From: Candidatus Pelagibacter sp.
Lineage (GTDB): Bacteria; Pseudomonadota; Alphaproteobacteria; Pelagibacterales; Pelagibacteraceae
Length of the DNA: 64,000 bases
Reading direction: 5' to 3'
NCBI GenBank assembly: GCA_028227525.1
Contig: JAOJAE010000002.1
Location: 35,268 to 99,267, forward strand
A program made the position numbers and the translations under genes. The notes under the pieces were generated by a model. That model did not search any database, was not told where the DNA came from, and saw only the letters and a program-made list of their open reading frames with translations. Every line of letters begins with the position of its first letter. Position 1 is the stretch's first letter. This document shows, in pieces, positions 33,332 to 41,781 of this stretch.

Positions 33332-34177
33332 TTATTTTTGTGATCTTTTAAAACACTCAACAGTATTTTTTAGTAAACAAGCAATCGTCATTGGTCCTAC
33401 ACCACCTGGAACTGGTGTTAAAGCTTTAGCAACTTTTGAAACTTCATCAAATGCAACGTCTCCAACCAAACCATTTTCTGTTTTATTAATTCCAACATCA
33501 ATTACGATTGCATCTTTTTTTACCCAGTCACCTTTTACTAATTCTGGGATACCCACAGCTGCAACAATAATATCTGCTTCTAAGCATTCTGCTTTTAAAT
33601 CTTTTGTTCTTGAATGTGTAATTGTTACTGTACAGTTTTCTTTAAGAAGAAGCTGTGTCATTGGTTTTCCATTTAAATTAGATCTTCCAACTACAACTGC
33701 TTTTTTACCACTTAAATTTGGTTCAATCTTTTTAATCATTAAATAACACCCAAGTGGAGTGCATGGCACAGAGCTTTCATATCCAGAAGATAAATTACCT
33801 ACATTCATAGGATGGAAACCATCTACATCTTTTGAGGGCGTGATTGTTTCAATAACTTTTTGTTTATCAATATGTTTTGGTAATGGAAGTTGAACTAAAA
33901 TGCCCGAAACAGTTTCATCATTATTTAATTCTTCAATTTTTTCTAATACAGTTTTTTCTTCAACAGAGTCTGGGTATCTAATTACTTCAGATTTCAAACC
34001 TACTTCATTGGCAGATTTTTCTTTATTACGAACATAAATTTGGCTTGGAGCCATATCTCCAATTAAAATTACAGTTAAACCTGGGACTTTATTGTATTTA
34101 GTTTTTAACTCAGCTACTTCTTGTTTTAGTTCTTCTCTTAGTTCTGCTGCAGCTTTTTTTCCATCTATTAATATCAT
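33332..34177 (-). CDS. folD: bifunctional methylenetetrahydrofolate dehydrogenase/cyclohydrolase
   Basis: The 281-residue enzyme interconverts 5,10-methylene-, methenyl- and 10-formyl-tetrahydrofolate with NADP. Family motifs are YVRNKEKSANEVGLKS (active-site Y-x3-K), GILVQLPLPKHID, PSKDVDGFHPMNVG, VVGRSNLNGKPM and TPVPGGVGPMTIACLL. Length is normal. It lies 9 bp after the YggT gene. Folate one-carbon units connect it to glycine/serine metabolism and to purH elsewhere in the window. Confidence 0.97.
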   Translation of the reverse strand: MILIDGKKAAAELREELKQEVAELKTKYNKVPGLTVILIGDMAPSQIYVRNKEKSANEVGLKSEVIRYPDSVEEKTVLEKIEELNNDETVSGILVQLPLPKHIDKQKVIETITPSKDVDGFHPMNVGNLSSGYESSVPCTPLGCYLMIKKIEPNLSGKKAVVVGRSNLNGKPMTQLLLKENCTVTITHSRTKDLKAECLEADIIVAAVGIPELVKGDWVKKDAIVIDVGINKTENGLVGDVAFDEVSKVAKALTPVPGGVGPMTIACLLKNTVECFKRSQK

Positions 34178-34186
34178 TTAATTTCC

Positions 34187-34477
34187 TTAAAAAATCATTG
34201 GTGCAATGTACAGCTTCATACACATTTCGATAAACCAAATCAATAGTAGAAGAATAATTGGTGATATATCTAATGATCCAAGATTTGGTAAAAAACCTCT
34301 AATTCGGTTTAATATTGGATCAGTTAGCCTATAAGACAATTCTAAAATTGAATAAACAAATCTATTTTGAGTATTTAATATATTAAAAGCAATCAACCAA
34401 CTTATCAAAACATTTGCTATGACTACGTAGGAGTAAAGTTTTAAAATTTGTAGAACTAGATAAAAAATTGCTATCAT
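34187..34477 (-). CDS. YggT family membrane protein
   Basis: The 96-residue protein has two hydrophobic regions flanking the YggT hallmark RLTDPILNRIRGFLPNLGSLDISPIILLLLIWF. YggT proteins relate to the CcmB/Ycf19 group and have been linked to osmotic or potassium balance and division, without a defined activity. It overlaps the MscS-type gene by 4 bp and precedes folD. Confidence 0.88.
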   Translation of the reverse strand: MIAIFYLVLQILKLYSYVVIANVLISWLIAFNILNTQNRFVYSILELSYRLTDPILNRIRGFLPNLGSLDISPIILLLLIWFIEMCMKLYIAPMIF

Positions 34478-35559
34478 TTCTTTTCGATATAAATCGATTG
34501 GCTTGGAAAAGCAAAAGAAGCTCCATTTTTTTCAACAATTTGTTTTATTTCAATTGCTAATCTCTCCTTAACTTCAAGAGAGTTGCTCCAACTATTTGAG
34601 TCTGTAAAACATCTTACCAATATATCAATTGAACTATCTGAAAATTTTTCAATTCTAACCGCAACACCTGCTGATTTATCAAAATCGTTACTGTTATTTA
34701 TATAATTTTCTATTTCTTCTCTTACTTTTTTAAGTTGTTCAATAGTTGAGTCGTATTGAAGAGTAATTATCCATCTTATTCTCCAATTAGAAGTTTCACT
34801 AACATTTACAACTGCATTTTCAGCAAACTGAAAATTGGGAATGATTGCAAGTGATTTATCAAATTTTCTAACTGAAGTAGATCTAAATCCAATATTTTCA
34901 ACTGTACCCTCAATAATTCCTTCAACTAGAATCCAATCTCCAATTTTAAATCTTTTCTCTACCAATACTAAAATTCCTGAAATTAAATTCTTAAATAAAT
35001 CTTGTGCACCTAATGCAACGGCTACACCAAACAATCCAAGTCCAGCAATAATTGGACCAATTTTTATTCCCCATAACTCTAAAACGGCTGCTAACCCTAA
35101 AATAAAAATTAAAATTTTTAGAGATTTAATAATCCATCCAATTAATTCCTTAGTTAAAAGCTTATCTAATCCACTTAAAATATAAGAAATAGGTTCAATG
35201 ATTTGATGAATTACCCAAAAAATTAAAATAGTGATTAAAGTTCTATTAATAGTATCTACAACCTCTCGGCCTTCACTTGAAAAAGTCATGTAATAACTTG
35301 CAATAAAAAAACCAAGAACAATTGGTAAAAATCTTGCAGGTCCAACTAAAGCATGAACAAAAGTATCATCTAATTTGTTAGTTGTTCTTTTAGAGATTAT
35401 TTCTAATTTTTTTATAATGAGTTTACTTATTAAGCCTCTAAAAACTAAGAAAATAAAAAATATTCCAATACCAATTAATATTTGAAAAATATCAACACCA
35501 AGAATTCCTTGCTTCCAGACTGAAAAAAATATGCCAGAAAAATTATTTATTATTTCCAT
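34474..35559 (-). CDS. MscS-family mechanosensitive ion channel
   Basis: The 361-residue protein has several N-terminal membrane helices, then the pore-lining TM3 (IIAGLGLFGVAVALGAQDLFKNLISG) and the soluble MscS domain beginning FKIGDWILVEGIIEGTVENIGFRSTSVR. It gates ions on hypo-osmotic shock in the inner membrane. It lies 2 bp downstream of hemD and overlaps yggT, forming hemC-hemD-mscS-yggT-folD. Confidence 0.9.
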   Translation of the reverse strand: MEIINNFSGIFFSVWKQGILGVDIFQILIGIGIFFIFLVFRGLISKLIIKKLEIISKRTTNKLDDTFVHALVGPARFLPIVLGFFIASYYMTFSSEGREVVDTINRTLITILIFWVIHQIIEPISYILSGLDKLLTKELIGWIIKSLKILIFILGLAAVLELWGIKIGPIIAGLGLFGVAVALGAQDLFKNLISGILVLVEKRFKIGDWILVEGIIEGTVENIGFRSTSVRKFDKSLAIIPNFQFAENAVVNVSETSNWRIRWIITLQYDSTIEQLKKVREEIENYINNSNDFDKSAGVAVRIEKFSDSSIDILVRCFTDSNSWSNSLEVKERLAIEIKQIVEKNGASFAFPSQSIYIEKK

Positions 35560-35561
35560 AG

Positions 35562-36260
35562 CTAAATTTTATATAACAAAAACTCTTCTTCTCCAGGATT
35601 AAAAAGAAATATCTTCTTCCATTTAATTTCATTCAATATAGATGAGGTTTTTTCACCAATACACATCAAATTTGTATTCATCCAAAGGCTTTCTGATTGA
35701 TTAATCTTTATAAAATTTAAGAAACTTGAAGCACTATTTTGAGAATAAATATAGACCATGTCTGGTATTTTTAGCATTAATTCTCTAACAAAATTATCAT
35801 CAAATTTTTGATTATAAATAGTTTTATAATTAACTATTCTCTTAACGCTATATCCTTCATTTGTTAATTGTTGATCTAGGTCAACTGAGATGGTCTCTCC
35901 ACTTATATAAATTAGTTGTCCATCTTTTTGATCAAAGTTTTGTAAAATTAACTCTTTTAAATTCCTAACATTTCCCTCTGCAGCTATTACGTTTTGAAAG
36001 CCAGCACTTCTTGCTTTTTTTTCAGTAGCACTTCCCACACAAAAACATAAAAGATTTTTATCAATATTTTTATGATCTAGATATTTGACAGCATTTGCAC
36101 TTGTAAAGATAATCCCTTTATAATTTGAAAAATTAATCTGCTCATAATCTATCTTTTCTATATTCAATAATGGGAGATGAGAAACTTGATGTCCTAAAGA
36201 TTTAAATTCTATAATCATTTCAGAGCAATCTTCTAAAGGTCTAGTTAATAAAATATGCAT
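35562..36260 (-). CDS. hemD: uroporphyrinogen-III synthase
   Basis: The 232-residue protein opens with MHILLTRPLEDCSEMIIEF and has IIFTSANAVKYLDH and VYIYSQNSASSFLNF, the usual weakly conserved HemD landmarks. It cyclises hydroxymethylbilane to uroporphyrinogen III. It lies 1 bp after hemC. HemD proteins are divergent, so position beside hemC strengthens the call. Confidence 0.88.
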   Translation of the reverse strand: MHILLTRPLEDCSEMIIEFKSLGHQVSHLPLLNIEKIDYEQINFSNYKGIIFTSANAVKYLDHKNIDKNLLCFCVGSATEKKARSAGFQNVIAAEGNVRNLKELILQNFDQKDGQLIYISGETISVDLDQQLTNEGYSVKRIVNYKTIYNQKFDDNFVRELMLKIPDMVYIYSQNSASSFLNFIKINQSESLWMNTNLMCIGEKTSSILNEIKWKKIFLFNPGEEEFLLYKI

Positions 36261-36261
36261 A

Positions 36262-37179
36262 TTATCTTTTATAGGAGTTATTTGATTTTGTTTTTAATAT
36301 TTGACCTATATCTTTACCAAGTTCTTTAGCATTTTCAATTTTTGAAGATTTTTTTTCATAAAATCTCTGTGTGCCATCTAAAGAAAAAAGCTCTGCTTCT
36401 AAAACAATTTCATCACCTTCGATAATAGAATGAGCCCCTACAGCTGTTTCACAATCACCTTCTAAAACTTTAAGAACATTTCTTTCGGCATGGGCTCTTT
36501 GGAATGTTTCTTGGTCATTAATTTTATCTAAAACTGAAATAACTTCTTCATCATCATTTCGACATTGAAGAGAAATTATTCCTTGTCCAGCGCTTGGAAT
36601 GATTTCTTCAGTTGAAAACACTTCAGTAATTTTATCTTCCATTGTTAAAGATTGAATTCCTGCATAAGATAATATTATTGCATCATACAAACCCTCATTA
36701 AGTTTTTTAATTCTTGTATCAACATTTCCTCTAATTAGCTTGCAATTAACATCTGATCTAATTTTTTTAATTTGAAATTCTCTTCTATAAGATGATGTTC
36801 CAATTACTGAATCAGATTTTAATTCTTTGAGTTTTTTTTTATCTTTAGTTATTAAAATTTCTCTCGGATCGTTTCTTTTTAAAAAAGTATTTGTTCTTAA
36901 ACCATCAGTTTCAATCGCTGGCATGTCCTTTAATGCATGAACTGCTATATCAATTTTTTTATCTTGAAGTTCTTTTTCTATATTTGTTGAAAACAAACCT
37001 TTTCCACCTACTTCTGATAATCTTATATCTTGAACCTGATCTCCTTTTGTAGTTATTTCTTTAATTACAAAATCGTCTTCATTTAAATTTGTATTTTGAA
37101 TAATCTTATTTTTAGCATTTTGAGCATAGATTAATGCTAACTTGCTACCTCTAGATCCAATGATAAATTTTCTCTGCAT
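36262..37179 (-). CDS. hemC: hydroxymethylbilane synthase (porphobilinogen deaminase)
   Basis: The 305-residue enzyme polymerises four porphobilinogens. Motifs are IGSRGSKLALIYAQ at 8-21, VHALKDMP, GTSSYRREFQ, LIRGNVDTRI and the dipyrromethane cofactor cysteine C243 in EGDCETAVGAH. It is divergent from tsaD across 56 bp and starts the hemC-hemD-mscS-yggT unit. Haem supply matches the ccm genes elsewhere in the window. Confidence 0.97.
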   Translation of the reverse strand: MQRKFIIGSRGSKLALIYAQNAKNKIIQNTNLNEDDFVIKEITTKGDQVQDIRLSEVGGKGLFSTNIEKELQDKKIDIAVHALKDMPAIETDGLRTNTFLKRNDPREILITKDKKKLKELKSDSVIGTSSYRREFQIKKIRSDVNCKLIRGNVDTRIKKLNEGLYDAIILSYAGIQSLTMEDKITEVFSTEEIIPSAGQGIISLQCRNDDEEVISVLDKINDQETFQRAHAERNVLKVLEGDCETAVGAHSIIEGDEIVLEAELFSLDGTQRFYEKKSSKIENAKELGKDIGQILKTKSNNSYKR

Positions 37180-37235
37180 AAATAAATATATTTCTTACTT
37201 GTATTGAGATTGTACAATTAATAAAAACTATTTGA

Positions 37236-38309
37236 ATGAGTAAAAAACCCTTAATTCTTGGAATTGAATCTAGCTGTGATGAAACAGCAGCTTCTATTAT
37301 TACTGAAAATGAGCAAGGAATACCACTAGTTTTATCCAATATTGTTTCAAGTCAAGTTGATGTCCATAAAGAATTTGGAGGAGTTGTTCCAGAATTGGCA
37401 GCAAGATCTCACATGGAAAAAATTGACTGGATTGTTCAAAAGGCAATTGATGATAGTGGAAGAAAGATTGAAGAAATTGATGCAGTGGCCTCAACTGCTG
37501 GCCCAGGATTAATAGTGTGTTTATCTGTTGGTTTAAGTTTTGGAAAAGCATTTGCTTCTGCTTTAGACAAGCCATTCATTGCTGTTAATCATTTAGAAGG
37601 TCATGCTCTAAGCCCAAAACTTAATTCAAAACTAAATTATCCTTATTTGCTTTTATTAATTTCAGGTGGTCATTCACAATATTTAAATGTTCAAGGTTTG
37701 GGTAAATATAAAAGATTAGGAACAACAATTGATGATGCATTAGGTGAAGCGTTTGATAAGACCGCAAAACTTTTAGGAGTTGAATTTCCAGGTGGGCCTC
37801 AAATAGAAATATTAGCAGAAAAAGGTGATCCTAATAAATATGATTTACCAAAACCAATTTTTAATAAGGGAGGATGTAACTTATCTTTTGCAGGACTTAA
37901 AACTGCAATTTTAAGAATAACAAAAAATATTAAAACAGATCAGGAAAAATTTGATCTTGCTGCTTCTTTTCAAAAAACAGTTGAGCAAATTTTATATAAA
38001 AAAACTAAGATTGCATTTGCTGAATTTGAAAAACAAAACAATGTAGAGAAAAAAATATTTGTAGTTGCTGGAGGAGTGGCGGCTAATAAAAAAATAAGGT
38101 CTATGTTAGTTGATTTATGTGATGAAGAAAATTATCAAAGTATGTTTCCACCAATTGAATTTTGTGGAGACAATGCTGCAATGATTGCTATGGTTGGATT
38201 AGAAAAGTTTAAATTAAAACAATTTGATAATTTAGATCATCCAGCAAAACCAAGATGGCCTTTAGATGAAAATGCTGCTTTTCTTAAAGGAGCAGGAGTA
38301 CAATTATGA
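37236..38309 (+). CDS. tsaD: tRNA N6-adenosine threonylcarbamoyltransferase TsaD
   Basis: The 357-residue protein forms t6A37 on ANN-reading tRNAs with TsaB, TsaE and TsaC. Motifs are LGIESSCDETAASI at the N-terminus, GVVPELAARSH, the metal-binding NHLEGHAL, LLISGGHSQY and the late VAGGVAANKKIRSM. Length is normal. Its stop overlaps the EVE-protein start by 4 bp (ATGA). The hemC/tsaD divergent arrangement is seen in other alphaproteobacteria. Confidence 0.97.
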   Translation: MSKKPLILGIESSCDETAASIITENEQGIPLVLSNIVSSQVDVHKEFGGVVPELAARSHMEKIDWIVQKAIDDSGRKIEEIDAVASTAGPGLIVCLSVGLSFGKAFASALDKPFIAVNHLEGHALSPKLNSKLNYPYLLLLISGGHSQYLNVQGLGKYKRLGTTIDDALGEAFDKTAKLLGVEFPGGPQIEILAEKGDPNKYDLPKPIFNKGGCNLSFAGLKTAILRITKNIKTDQEKFDLAASFQKTVEQILYKKTKIAFAEFEKQNNVEKKIFVVAGGVAANKKIRSMLVDLCDEENYQSMFPPIEFCGDNAAMIAMVGLEKFKLKQFDNLDHPAKPRWPLDENAAFLKGAGVQL

Positions 38310-38719
38310 AATATTGGTTGATGAAATCAGAACCTGATGTTTGGTCTATTGATCAACAAAAAAAAGCAGGTACTAAAGGTGCGCCCTGGGATGGTGTAAG
38401 AAATTATCAAGCTGCTAAAAATTTAAAAAGTATGAAAAAAGGAGACCTTTGCTTTTTTTATCATTCAAATATTGGAAAAGAAATTGTTGGAATTGTAGAG
38501 GTAATCAAAGAAGCATACTTAGACAAAACCGATAAATCAGGGCGTTTTGTAGCTGTTACAGTTAAATTTAAAGATAAATTATCATCTCCTATAACTCTTG
38601 AAGACATCAAAAAATCAAAGGAATTAAGCCATTTAGCGCTTATTAAACAAAGTAGGTTGTCTGTAATGCCCATAGACTCTAAAAGCTGGAAAATATTAAA
38701 TAACATGAGTAAAATTTAA
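38306..38719 (+). CDS. EVE domain protein
   Basis: The 137-residue protein is a single EVE (PUA-like) domain: MKYWLMKSEPDVWSIDQQ, then WDGVRNYQAAKNLKSMKKGDLCFFYHSN, and LSHLALIKQSRLSVMPI. EVE domains recognise modified bases in RNA or DNA. It is coupled to tsaD by overlap, suggesting a tie with tRNA modification, though its ligand is unknown. Confidence 0.9.
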   Translation: MKYWLMKSEPDVWSIDQQKKAGTKGAPWDGVRNYQAAKNLKSMKKGDLCFFYHSNIGKEIVGIVEVIKEAYLDKTDKSGRFVAVTVKFKDKLSSPITLEDIKKSKELSHLALIKQSRLSVMPIDSKSWKILNNMSKI

Positions 38720-38734
38720 ATATAAAATTATTCC

Positions 38735-40768
38735 ATGCCTTTAAAAAAAAAGAAAAAAACTAAAGTTAAAAAAGTAACAAAAAAAACTAAAGTTAAAAAA
38801 AAAGCTATTAGTAAAGTTGCTAAAGACAATTCAAAAGAACTTATTATTAAAACCAAACCTCAGTGGATTAAAAGCAGTTTAGCTACAAAAAGCAAATATC
38901 AAGATAAATATAACAAATCTATTAAAAACAACGATGAGTTTTGGAGAAAAGAAGGAAAAAGAATTACTTGGATAAAACCATACAAAAAAATTAAAGATGT
39001 AAAATACAGCACTAAAGAAGTTAAGATCAAATGGTTTCAAGATGGAACTTTAAATGCTTCAGCAAATTGTATTGATAGACATTTAAAAGATAAGAAAGAT
39101 AAAACGGCAATTATTTGGGTTGGGGATGATCCTAAAGATAGTCAAAAAATATCTTACAAACAACTTCACGAAAAAGTTTCTAAAGCTGCTAATGGCTTAA
39201 AAAAACTAGGAATTAAAAAAGGAGACAGGGTTACTATTTATTTAACTATGATTCCTGAACTTGCTATTCTAATGCTTGCTTGTGTTCGAATTGGTGCAGT
39301 TCACTCAATTATTTTTGGTGGATTTTCAGCAGACTCTATTTCTGGAAGAGTAAATGATTGCGAATCTGAATATATAATTACAGCAGATGAAGGTGTTAGA
39401 GGAGGAAAAACAATTCCTTTAAAATATACAACTGATGAAGCGTTAGAGAGCTGTCCTAATGTTAAAAAATGTATTGTCGTTAAACGAACAGGAAATTATA
39501 TCAATTGGGATCAGGAAAGAGATGTTTGGTATCATGATTTAATCAAAGATGTTTCTAAACACTGTGAACCAGAAGAGATGAACGCAGAAGATCCATTATT
39601 TATTTTATATACTTCAGGATCAACTGGTAAACCTAAAGGAGTTTTGCATACAACAGGTGGTTACATGGTGTATGCTTCAATGACTCATCAATATATTTTT
39701 AATTATAAACCAAAAGACATCTACTGGTGTACCGCTGATATTGGCTGGGTCACAGGTCATAGTTATATAATTTATGGACCCCTTGCAAACGGGGCAACAA
39801 CAATAATGTTTGAGGGTATTCCAAACTATCCAACAACTTCTAGATGGTGGCAAATTATCGATAAATATAAAGTAAATACTTTTTACACTGCTCCAACAGC
39901 AATTAGAGCTTTGATGCGTGAAGGAGATAAACCAGTTAAAAAAACTTCAAGAAAATCATTAAAATTACTTGGTACTGTTGGCGAACCGATTAATCCAGAA
40001 GCTTGGATGTGGTATTACAAGACGATAGGAAATTCTAAATGTCCAATTGTTGATACATGGTGGCAAACAGAAACGGGAGGAATAATGATCGCTCCTCAAA
40101 CGGGTGCTATTGACTTAAAACCGGGTTCAGCCACTAAGCCATTTTACGGTGTAAAGCCTGTACTTGTTGATAAAAAAGGGTTGGAAATAAAGGGTCCTGG
40201 GGAAGGCAGACTATGTATTGCTCAGTCATGGCCTGGTCAAATGAGAACTGTTTACGGAGATCATCAAAGATTTATAGACACCTATTTTTCACAGTTTGAT
40301 GGAAAATATTTTACTGGTGACGGATGTAGAAGAGATAAAGATGGATACTATTGGATTACAGGTAGAGTTGATGATGTAATTATTGTTTCTGGTCACAATC
40401 TTGGTACCGCTGAAATAGAAAGTGCATTTGTTGCTCATCCAAAAGTTGCTGAAGCAGCTGTTGTTGGATATCCACACGACATAAAAGGTAATGGACTTTA
40501 CTGTTATGTAACTTTGAATATAGGTGAAAAGGAAAATGGTGATCTAGAGCGTGATTTAAAGTTATGGGTTAGAAAACAAATAGGGCCTCTTGCTACTCCT
40601 GATCTAATTCATTTTACTCCTGGACTTCCAAAAACAAGATCGGGGAAAATAATGAGAAGAATTCTTAGAAAGATTGCACATAACGAACACGGACAATTAG
40701 GTGATACAACCACCTTGGCTGACCCAAGCGTTGTTGATAGCTTGGTTAATAATAGAAAAAATATTTAA
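38735..40768 (+). CDS. acs: acetyl-CoA synthetase with lysine-rich N-terminal tail
   Basis: The 677-residue AMP-forming enzyme activates acetate. Motifs include VWVGDDP-like text, [13 protein letters not shown] for [38 protein letters not shown], and the acetylatable lysine near [11 protein letters not shown]. The ATG at 38735 gives a tail of about 30 residues, almost all K, T and V, with a 9-residue repeat, not usual for Acs. No later methionine offers a normal start. No clear ribosome site is seen. A sodium/acetate-type symporter follows nearby, fitting acetate uptake and use. Confidence 0.95.
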   Translation: MPLKKKKKTKVKKVTKKTKVKKKAISKVAKDNSKELIIKTKPQWIKSSLATKSKYQDKYNKSIKNNDEFWRKEGKRITWIKPYKKIKDVKYSTKEVKIKWFQDGTLNASANCIDRHLKDKKDKTAIIWVGDDPKDSQKISYKQLHEKVSKAANGLKKLGIKKGDRVTIYLTMIPELAILMLACVRIGAVHSIIFGGFSADSISGRVNDCESEYIITADEGVRGGKTIPLKYTTDEALESCPNVKKCIVVKRTGNYINWDQERDVWYHDLIKDVSKHCEPEEMNAEDPLFILYTSGSTGKPKGVLHTTGGYMVYASMTHQYIFNYKPKDIYWCTADIGWVTGHSYIIYGPLANGATTIMFEGIPNYPTTSRWWQIIDKYKVNTFYTAPTAIRALMREGDKPVKKTSRKSLKLLGTVGEPINPEAWMWYYKTIGNSKCPIVDTWWQTETGGIMIAPQTGAIDLKPGSATKPFYGVKPVLVDKKGLEIKGPGEGRLCIAQSWPGQMRTVYGDHQRFIDTYFSQFDGKYFTGDGCRRDKDGYYWITGRVDDVIIVSGHNLGTAEIESAFVAHPKVAEAAVVGYPHDIKGNGLYCYVTLNIGEKENGDLERDLKLWVRKQIGPLATPDLIHFTPGLPKTRSGKIMRRILRKIAHNEHGQLGDTTTLADPSVVDSLVNNRKNI

Positions 40769-41388
40769 AAATCTATTAACTTTTCAAATTCGTTTCTAAT
40801 AATATCCCATTTTAAAATCATAGAATTTAATACGATCTTTCTATCTAAACTCTTAAGCTCTTCAGCTATTGGTGCCCATTTGTATAATGATAGGGCACTT
40901 GGATTAAAAGGCAAGTCTTTGTAATAAGTTTCCCAATTCAAATTTTGCAATCTTTCATTAAAAGTTCTTTTTGCTTCCTCAATTATATCAAGTGGCATCT
41001 TATTGGATATTTCATCGTCTAAAATTTTATTAAAAATTTCTTTAGCTTGATCGATGTTTTGATAATTAAAATTAACTTTCAAATATGAAAATGTAAAAAA
41101 AGTTAAATCTTGTAAAGCCACAGAATAAATATTCCATTTTGCAATATTAAGAGATGACATGAAGACATCATTATCAAAATGAAGGACATATCTGGTTCCC
41201 ATTCTAGTTTTTAAATAACTATATAAAGTAACTTGCGTCACCCATGCAGACTTTGTTTGAATAAAGTTTTCAAGCTGATCTATGTTCTTAATTTTTTTCT
41301 TTGGAATAAATGCTTTAAACAAAGCAAACAAATAAACTTTAAAGTCTTTAAGAGATATGTCTCTCCAAGAGAGTTTATATTTTTGCAT
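40765..41388 (-). CDS. conserved-looking protein of unknown function
   Basis: The 207-residue soluble protein has no motif I can name. It has a central stretch [42 protein letters not shown] and a C-terminal [26 protein letters not shown]. It is helix-rich with no signal peptide. It converges with acs (4-bp overlap) and is divergent from the DUF4212/symporter pair, so a role in acetate handling or its regulation is possible but only inferred from place. Confidence 0.7.
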   Translation of the reverse strand: MQKYKLSWRDISLKDFKVYLFALFKAFIPKKKIKNIDQLENFIQTKSAWVTQVTLYSYLKTRMGTRYVLHFDNDVFMSSLNIAKWNIYSVALQDLTFFTFSYLKVNFNYQNIDQAKEIFNKILDDEISNKMPLDIIEEAKRTFNERLQNLNWETYYKDLPFNPSALSLYKWAPIAEELKSLDRKIVLNSMILKWDIIRNEFEKLIDF

Positions 41389-41520
41389 AAAATTAGCCTT
41401 TGTGACAATTATAACTCAAAAAAGTAAGTAAATATCTACCTAAAATGGTCATTTTTAATCTTTTCATTAGCTTCATAATGGTTATGGTTTTGATTAGTTA
41501 TAACTAAAAGAGAGGTATAA
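41389..41520 (+). promoter_or_regulatory. upstream region of symporter operon with 14-bp palindrome and ribosome site
   Basis: The 132-bp divergent gap must hold the promoters of the symporter pair and the unknown gene. TTAGTTATAACTAA at 41494-41507 is a perfect palindrome overlapping a TATAAC box, a plausible operator. AGAGAGG at 41509-41515 lies 5 nt before the ATG of the DUF4212 gene and is a good Shine-Dalgarno site. No convincing -35 is seen at the right distance. Confidence 0.5.
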
Positions 41521-41781
41521 ATGTCAAACGCAGAAAAACACTGGGAAAAAACCAGGTCATTGTTATTTGTAACATTGGCAATATGGTTTATTTTCTCAAT
41601 TGGCATCTTCCTTTTTGCAGCTGAAATGAATGAGGTTACTGGACCTTTCGGATATCCATGGACATATTGGTTTACATGTCAGGGATCTCTTGGAATTTTC
41701 GTAATCTTGTGTTTCTGGTTTGCTAATAGGCAAGAGAAAATCGATGAAGAATTCGGCTTCAACGAAAGAGAGGATGGCTAA
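41521..41781 (+). CDS. DUF4212 symporter small subunit
   Basis: The 86-residue protein has two membrane helices (LLFVTLAIWFIFSIGIFLFAA and YWFTCQGSLGIFVILCFWFANRQ), the pattern of DUF4212 (sodium/substrate symporter small subunit). It presumably assembles with the large symporter just downstream. The stop overlaps the symporter start by 1 bp (TAATG). A strong ribosome site precedes it. Confidence 0.92.
   Translation: MSNAEKHWEKTRSLLFVTLAIWFIFSIGIFLFAAEMNEVTGPFGYPWTYWFTCQGSLGIFVILCFWFANRQEKIDEEFGFNEREDG

Noticed and set aside
37300..37575. Long reading frames antisense to tsaD, glcE, the symporter and other genes
   Set aside because: They are shadows of well-recognised genes, lack ribosome sites and have no family features.
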